A DNA stretch of 39,348 bases from Paracoccaceae bacterium (GTDB lineage Bacteria; Pseudomonadota; Alphaproteobacteria; Rhodobacterales; Rhodobacteraceae): assembly GCA_902635985.1 (NCBI GenBank), contig CACPPZ010000013.1:1-39348 (forward strand), written 5' to 3'. Positions 35,476 through 39,348 of the stretch are shown here, piece after piece (position 1 is the first letter of the stretch; every line of letters begins with the position of its first letter). A program made the translations under genes and the position numbers. Under the pieces are notes generated by a model. It was not told the DNA's origin. It was given only the letters and a program-made list of their open reading frames with translations, and did no database searches.

Positions 35476-36207
35476 ATGAATTACTACCATCCAAAATTTG
35501 ATTTGGAGCCAGCTTCACAGCCGGTTGATTTGGAAGAAGCTCAAGCTTTTAGATATAAAGCCTTTGGTGTGGTAAACGAGAGCGGTCTTGATAGGGATGA
35601 ATATGATAAAAAATTTAATCACGTAATTATTCGTGATAGGAAGCATCGGAGGGTAGTAGGATGCTTTAGATATACCTATTACACTCCTGGTTCCATGATT
35701 CAAACTGGTTATTCTGCAGCGCATTATGATATCAAAACCTTAGAAAACTTTGATAAGCCCTTATTAGAGGTGGGGCGGGTTTGTACGGATGCCTCTTTGA
35801 AGGATCCAGATATATTGAGATTAGTTTGGGCTTATTTGGCGCATTACGTTGAAAGAAGAAAAATTGGCTTCGTATTTGGTTGCACTTCATTTGAAGGAAT
35901 TGATCATGGAAAATATATAGATTGTTTTGCTATTCTTCGAGAACGCTATTTGGGTCCAAAAAAATTATTACCCAGTATTAAGTCACCCTCCGTTTTAAAA
36001 TTTTCAAAAGCGTTTCGACCTGATATAAATTTCAAAATAGGAATGTTGAAAATGCCGCCTCTTTTGAGAGCTTATCTTTTAATGGGGGGGTGGGTAAGCG
36101 ACCATGCTGTTATAGATTACAAGTTAAATACGCTTCATGTTTTTACAGGCTTAGAGGTGAGTAAAATACCACATGAAAAGAAGCGTTTTTTAATGAACAA
36201 ACCTTGA
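35476..36207 (+). CDS. OlsB/GlsB-family N-acyltransferase (GNAT fold)
   Basis: This is a 243-residue acyl-ACP-dependent N-acyltransferase-like protein. Family features are EAQAFRYKAFG (about 21-31), LEVGRVCTD (about 96-104), the LVWAYLAHYVERRKIGFVFGCTSFEG segment and the C-terminal PPLLRAYLLMGGWVSDHAVID. Relatives include OlsB, which adds a 3-hydroxyacyl chain to ornithine, and the roseobacter enzyme GlsB, which uses glutamine, for aminolipid synthesis at the membrane. No olsA-type O-acyltransferase gene is adjacent, so substrate choice is open. It has a GAGAGA ribosome-binding site. Confidence 0.8.
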   Translation: MNYYHPKFDLEPASQPVDLEEAQAFRYKAFGVVNESGLDRDEYDKKFNHVIIRDRKHRRVVGCFRYTYYTPGSMIQTGYSAAHYDIKTLENFDKPLLEVGRVCTDASLKDPDILRLVWAYLAHYVERRKIGFVFGCTSFEGIDHGKYIDCFAILRERYLGPKKLLPSIKSPSVLKFSKAFRPDINFKIGMLKMPPLLRAYLLMGGWVSDHAVIDYKLNTLHVFTGLEVSKIPHEKKRFLMNKP

Positions 36208-36240
36208 CCTGTTAATTTTTCTAAACTAGCTCAATCTGTT

Positions 36241-38064
36241 ATGAGCGCACCTTTAATCCAATTACGTGAAGTTTGTCTAGGTTTTGGAGGGTATGAAATA
36301 TTCCAAAATATAGATTTGATTTTGAATGAAAGGGAACGAAGTTGTCTTGTTGGTAGAAACGGGTCCGGTAAATCAACTCTTCTCAAACTGATTGCTGGTG
36401 CAATTCTTCCTGACGCTGGTACTGTAGCTGTGCAAAAAGGAATAAAAATAAGTCTAATGGAGCAGGATCCAGACCTATCTGTTTTTTCCACTTTGGGGGA
36501 TTTTGCAACAAGCCATTTGAATAGTAATCAAGGTTATAAAATTGAGGCAATAAGTACTGGGCTGAAGCTAAATCTTCAACAAGAGGTAAAGCTTGCATCC
36601 GGTGGGGAAATAAGACGAGCAGCATTAGCAAAGATAATAGCAGAAACTCCAGATTTGATGCTGCTAGATGAACCCACCAACCACCTGGATGTTGAAAGTA
36701 TAAAATGGCTTGAGACTGTACTTAAAAACTTAACATGTGGAGTAGTAATTATAAGTCACGATCGGGCATTTCTTCGGTCTGTGTCTAAAACTACCTTATG
36801 GTTAGATAGAGGTGTTCTCAGACGCAATCAAAAAAGTTTCGCTGATTTTGAAGATTGGCGCGACAAAACTTGGACTGAAGAAGATGCACGAAACCATAAA
36901 ATGAGGCGTCGCATAAAAGAAGAGTCTGTTTGGGCAGTAGAAGGTATTTCTGCGAGGCGCAAAAGAAATCAGGGTAGATTGAAGGCTTTAAAACAGCTCA
37001 AGGTTAAGTATGATTTACAGGAAAAACGGCAAGCTACTGCAAAAATGTCTTTTCAGTCTGGTGAGACTTCTGGGCGAAAAATATTAGAGGCACAAGGTAT
37101 AAGCAAAAATATTGGTGGGAAGCAAATATGCAGTAAATTCAGTGTCTCAATTAGCCGTGGAGAGCGTATTGCGATGGTTGGCGCCAACGGAGTAGGAAAA
37201 ACTACGCTTCTCAATATTCTATTTAGAGATTTAGCCCCTGATGAAGGTACTATAAAGCGAGGAACAAATTGGATTACTGCCAGCTTTGAGCAAAACAAAG
37301 GTAGCTTGGATATGGATGCTACTCTTCAGGAAAATTTGGTTGGTGATCCAGATATTGCGCTACCAGGTATATCTGACCAGATTCTGGTCAAAGGCGTCCC
37401 GAGACACGTGGTTGGATATTTGAAAGAATTTTTGTTCGATCCCAGTACTTTAAGGGCGCCGGTACGCTCTCTTTCAGGAGGAGAAAAATCTAGGTTAATT
37501 ATTGCAAAACTTATGGCTAAAACTAGCAATCTGTTACTACTGGACGAACCAACAAATGATTTAGACATTGAGACGCTAGATTTACTTCAGGAGCTACTAT
37601 GTGAGTTCGACGGCACAATACTTTTAATCAGTCATGATAGAGACTTCGTTGAGCGCGTTGCAACACGAGTTTTGTTTTTTGAAGGAAATGGTAAAATTAT
37701 CGATTTTACAGGAGGTTACGAGTCATACCTAAATAAATTTTTGGATGAAAAAAATTCATCGGATGTTACTGTGAAATCTCAAAAACCCAAAAATGCAATG
37801 AATTTGCAGGAAAATAAGAAAAGTGCAGGTTTATCTTTCACAGAGCAGCATAGGTTATTAGAAATTCCTTTAGAAATAGAGAGACTTGAGTTAGAGGTTA
37901 AGAAGTTAGAGGAATTCTTGTCCATTGATGATCTTTATCAGTCTGATCGAAAAAAATTTGATAAAGCCTCTAGTGCGTTAGCGGAACGAAAGCTGAAAAT
38001 GGATAAAATTATGGAAGAATGGTTATTACTTGAAGATAAACAAAATTATTGCCAACTGTCATGA
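36241..38064 (+). CDS. ABC-F family ATPase, Uup-like
   Basis: This is a 607-residue soluble protein with two ABC domains and no membrane segment, the ABC-F layout. Walker A motifs are GRNGSGKST (38-46) and GANGVGKTT (314-322); signatures are ASGGEIRRAALA and LSGGEKSRLIIA; Walker B motifs are LMLLDEPTNHLD and LLLLDEPTNDLD. A charged linker (about 210-265) joins the domains, and a C-terminal coiled coil (about 530-600) suggests the Uup branch, which binds ribosomes or branched DNA. It follows the acyltransferase by 33 bases. It is not a transporter. Confidence 0.93.
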   Translation: MSAPLIQLREVCLGFGGYEIFQNIDLILNERERSCLVGRNGSGKSTLLKLIAGAILPDAGTVAVQKGIKISLMEQDPDLSVFSTLGDFATSHLNSNQGYKIEAISTGLKLNLQQEVKLASGGEIRRAALAKIIAETPDLMLLDEPTNHLDVESIKWLETVLKNLTCGVVIISHDRAFLRSVSKTTLWLDRGVLRRNQKSFADFEDWRDKTWTEEDARNHKMRRRIKEESVWAVEGISARRKRNQGRLKALKQLKVKYDLQEKRQATAKMSFQSGETSGRKILEAQGISKNIGGKQICSKFSVSISRGERIAMVGANGVGKTTLLNILFRDLAPDEGTIKRGTNWITASFEQNKGSLDMDATLQENLVGDPDIALPGISDQILVKGVPRHVVGYLKEFLFDPSTLRAPVRSLSGGEKSRLIIAKLMAKTSNLLLLDEPTNDLDIETLDLLQELLCEFDGTILLISHDRDFVERVATRVLFFEGNGKIIDFTGGYESYLNKFLDEKNSSDVTVKSQKPKNAMNLQENKKSAGLSFTEQHRLLEIPLEIERLELEVKKLEEFLSIDDLYQSDRKKFDKASSALAERKLKMDKIMEEWLLLEDKQNYCQLS

Positions 38065-38094
38065 AAACTCCCTAATTCGGCTGTTTTTAAACTG

Positions 38095-39159
38095 CTAGCT
38101 AAGTTTATTAATCCATCTATTGTAAATTATTCCCAATAATAAGACGGTCGTGATTATTCTAAAAATATGGTGAGCGCTTACTAACGCTGGACTTGATGCG
38201 ACCGATAGTGCGATTAATGACATTTCTGTTACGCCGCCTGGGGCAAAAGATATAAAAAGTGTTACAGCTGTTAATTCAGATAAGTTTTTGAGTATAATTA
38301 CAAAAATGACTGCCAAGATAAGCATTGTAAGTACTGATAATGCTGACAAACGAGCTGCAGTTAAAAGAATACTTTTATCCATCCCCAAAAATCTTGCACC
38401 CAGGCTTGTTCCGATAATTACCTGTGCAACTACGATCAGTATGTCTGGAAGATGAATGTTAATATTCGTACTTAAAGTAAATAAAATAGTTAAAAGCATA
38501 GGCCCCAACAAGTGAGCAGCAGGTATTCTAAGCTGAGATCCTAGGACGAGACCAAAAATTATTAAAATCCCGATATAAAATAAGTCAATTAACGAAATAA
38601 TTGCATTTTTTTCCATTATAAAGCCAGCTGCGCTACCGACTGGAGCTCCAAACCAAATTGAAATCATCACTGGTACTAAAATTATTACAAAAATAATTCG
38701 CAAGAATTGTTGAAGAGTTACGACTTTTACGTTTCCGCCATACTGTTCAGACATAGCGATACTCTCCATTAGCCCTCCGGGCGCAGACGAAAAAAATGCT
38801 GTAGCTCGATCATATTTTCCAAATTTTATGAAAATTTTATAGTTCACAAAATGGGCGCACCAACTAAAAATTAATAAACCAAATATACTTGGAAAGTATT
38901 TGGTTAATTGATCCATTAGATCAGTAGTAACCTGCGATCCAATCATTACGCCGATTATGGCTACAAAATAATTTCGAAATTTTTGAGGAAATACGTAATT
39001 TGAAGGAGCTATTTTCTCTCCAAAATTAATTGACCATATAGCACATGCTAATAATGGGCCTAGCATCCAAGGAAGAGGTAGCAAGGTTTTGGAAGCCACC
39101 CAACCAACTAACGTCCCAAGCGCTAATAAAAGCGCACCGTAAAAAAGGCTTTTCTTCAA
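38095..39159 (-). CDS. AbrB-family integral membrane protein (ammonia monooxygenase-like)
   Basis: This is a 354-residue protein with about ten hydrophobic segments in two repeated halves. Each half holds a glycine-rich GVMIGSQVTTDL-like or VIIGTSLGARFLGMD-like segment followed by SAPGGLMESI (first half) or FAPGGVTEMSLIA (second half), the PGG repeat of the AbrB/DUF, 'ammonia monooxygenase' membrane family, which is unrelated to true AMO. The substrate is unknown. The start is TTG at 39159, with AAGGA seven bases upstream; the first internal ATG (residue 32) would remove a membrane helix. It converges with the ABC-F gene. Confidence 0.85.
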   Translation of the reverse strand: MKKSLFYGALLLALGTLVGWVASKTLLPLPWMLGPLLACAIWSINFGEKIAPSNYVFPQKFRNYFVAIIGVMIGSQVTTDLMDQLTKYFPSIFGLLIFSWCAHFVNYKIFIKFGKYDRATAFFSSAPGGLMESIAMSEQYGGNVKVVTLQQFLRIIFVIILVPVMISIWFGAPVGSAAGFIMEKNAIISLIDLFYIGILIIFGLVLGSQLRIPAAHLLGPMLLTILFTLSTNINIHLPDILIVVAQVIIGTSLGARFLGMDKSILLTAARLSALSVLTMLILAVIFVIILKNLSELTAVTLFISFAPGGVTEMSLIALSVASSPALVSAHHIFRIITTVLLLGIIYNRWINKLS

Positions 39160-39218
39160 GGAAATTTCCTTTTCTAGAATTATTTATAACGAAAATAGAT
39201 GTTTAACTTGAAAGAATG

Positions 39219-39348
39219 CTAGCTTTCTCTAGCGTGTTTTTTAAGAAACTGAAAGAAAGATTGCGTTTTGGGGTGTTTGTACTCCAAAGCAAGTGTGTAT
39301 GCGTTAACCATAAAAAAACAAGCTTTGTTTTTATTGGGTGAGTTATAA
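39219..39348 (-). CDS. Probable 3' end of a minus-strand gene, unknown
   Basis: Reading from the right edge, a frame stays open for 42 codons and ends in TAG at 39221-39219. The C-terminus reads LEYKHPKTQSFFQFLKKHARES. The pattern with a proline followed by an aromatic-rich ..FF.FL... helix is reminiscent of the ends of LysR-type regulators, but this is too short to assign. It lies on the same strand as the AbrB-family gene, 59 bases upstream of it. The frame could also be open by chance. Confidence 0.45.
   Translation of the reverse strand, partial: YNSPNKNKACFFMVNAYTLALEYKHPKTQSFFQFLKKHARES

Noticed and set aside
39216-39242. Hairpin ATGCTAG/CTAGCGT followed by six Ts, looking like a plus-strand terminator
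   Set aside because: There is no plus-strand gene just upstream, and the T-run is the complement of two lysine codons in the probable minus-strand gene end, so a chance match is likelier.

Overview
The window looks like a chromosomal housekeeping segment of an AT-rich marine alphaproteobacterium, most likely a low-GC Rhodobacterales lineage. The evidence is gene order: fabD-fabG-acpP-fabF-mltG, ftsB-pdhA-pdhB-pdhC with a lipoyl domain on PdhB, class I fba with pgk, zwf-pgl-pgi, argS-SPOR-scpA-scpB, and yceD-rpmF-plsX-fabH-ihfA-merR-tRNA-Pro-dcd. These blocks are familiar from Rhodobacterales (from memory), but the codon usage is strongly AT-biased, as in streamlined pelagic members. No insertion sequence, prophage, CRISPR array or integron is visible.

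Layout. 1-4116: fatty-acid synthesis genes (end of fabD, fabG, acpP, fabF) and mltG, plus strand. 4255-5061: cysE. 5083-9165: the pyruvate dehydrogenase operon pdhABC and ftsB, minus strand. 9236-11433: fba and pgk, minus. 11558-12611: two overlapping cyclophilin genes, plus. 12640-13893: tyrS, minus. 14148-17900: zwf-pgl-pgi, plus. 17927-20939: a minus-strand set of MoxR ATPase, a 54-residue membrane protein, a CoxE-like VWA protein and an M48 protease. 21133-22748: dksA and a flavin monooxygenase, plus. 22786-23902: xthA and erpA, minus. 23988-29583: dgt, argS, a SPOR protein, scpA and scpB, plus. 29610-34878: dcd, tRNA-Pro(GGG), a MerR-type regulator, ihfA, fabH, plsX, rpmF and yceD, minus. 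34966-38064: bamE, an OlsB/GlsB-like N-acyltransferase and an ABC-F ATPase, plus. 38095-39159: an AbrB-family membrane protein, minus. 39219-39348: the probable 3' end of another minus-strand gene.

Together the genes cover sugar-phosphate entry (pgi, zwf, pgl), lower glycolysis/gluconeogenesis (fba, pgk), pyruvate to acetyl-CoA (pdhABC), and acetyl-CoA to acyl-ACP and phospholipid (fab genes, acpP, plsX, and possibly aminolipid through the acyltransferase). Envelope, translation, DNA repair and chromosome-segregation genes lie between them.

No clearly new multi-gene system is evident. The points most worth a second look are regulatory: a LacI-type palindrome next to zwf with a close match upstream of fba in a different promoter position; a 24-bp perfect palindrome in front of pdhA; and a 15-bp inverted repeat enclosing the scpA ribosome-binding site. 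The MoxR/small membrane protein/VWA/M48 cassette is the least characterised gene set. No stretch over 300 bases lacks a gene; the longest gaps are 1071-1339 and 13894-14147.
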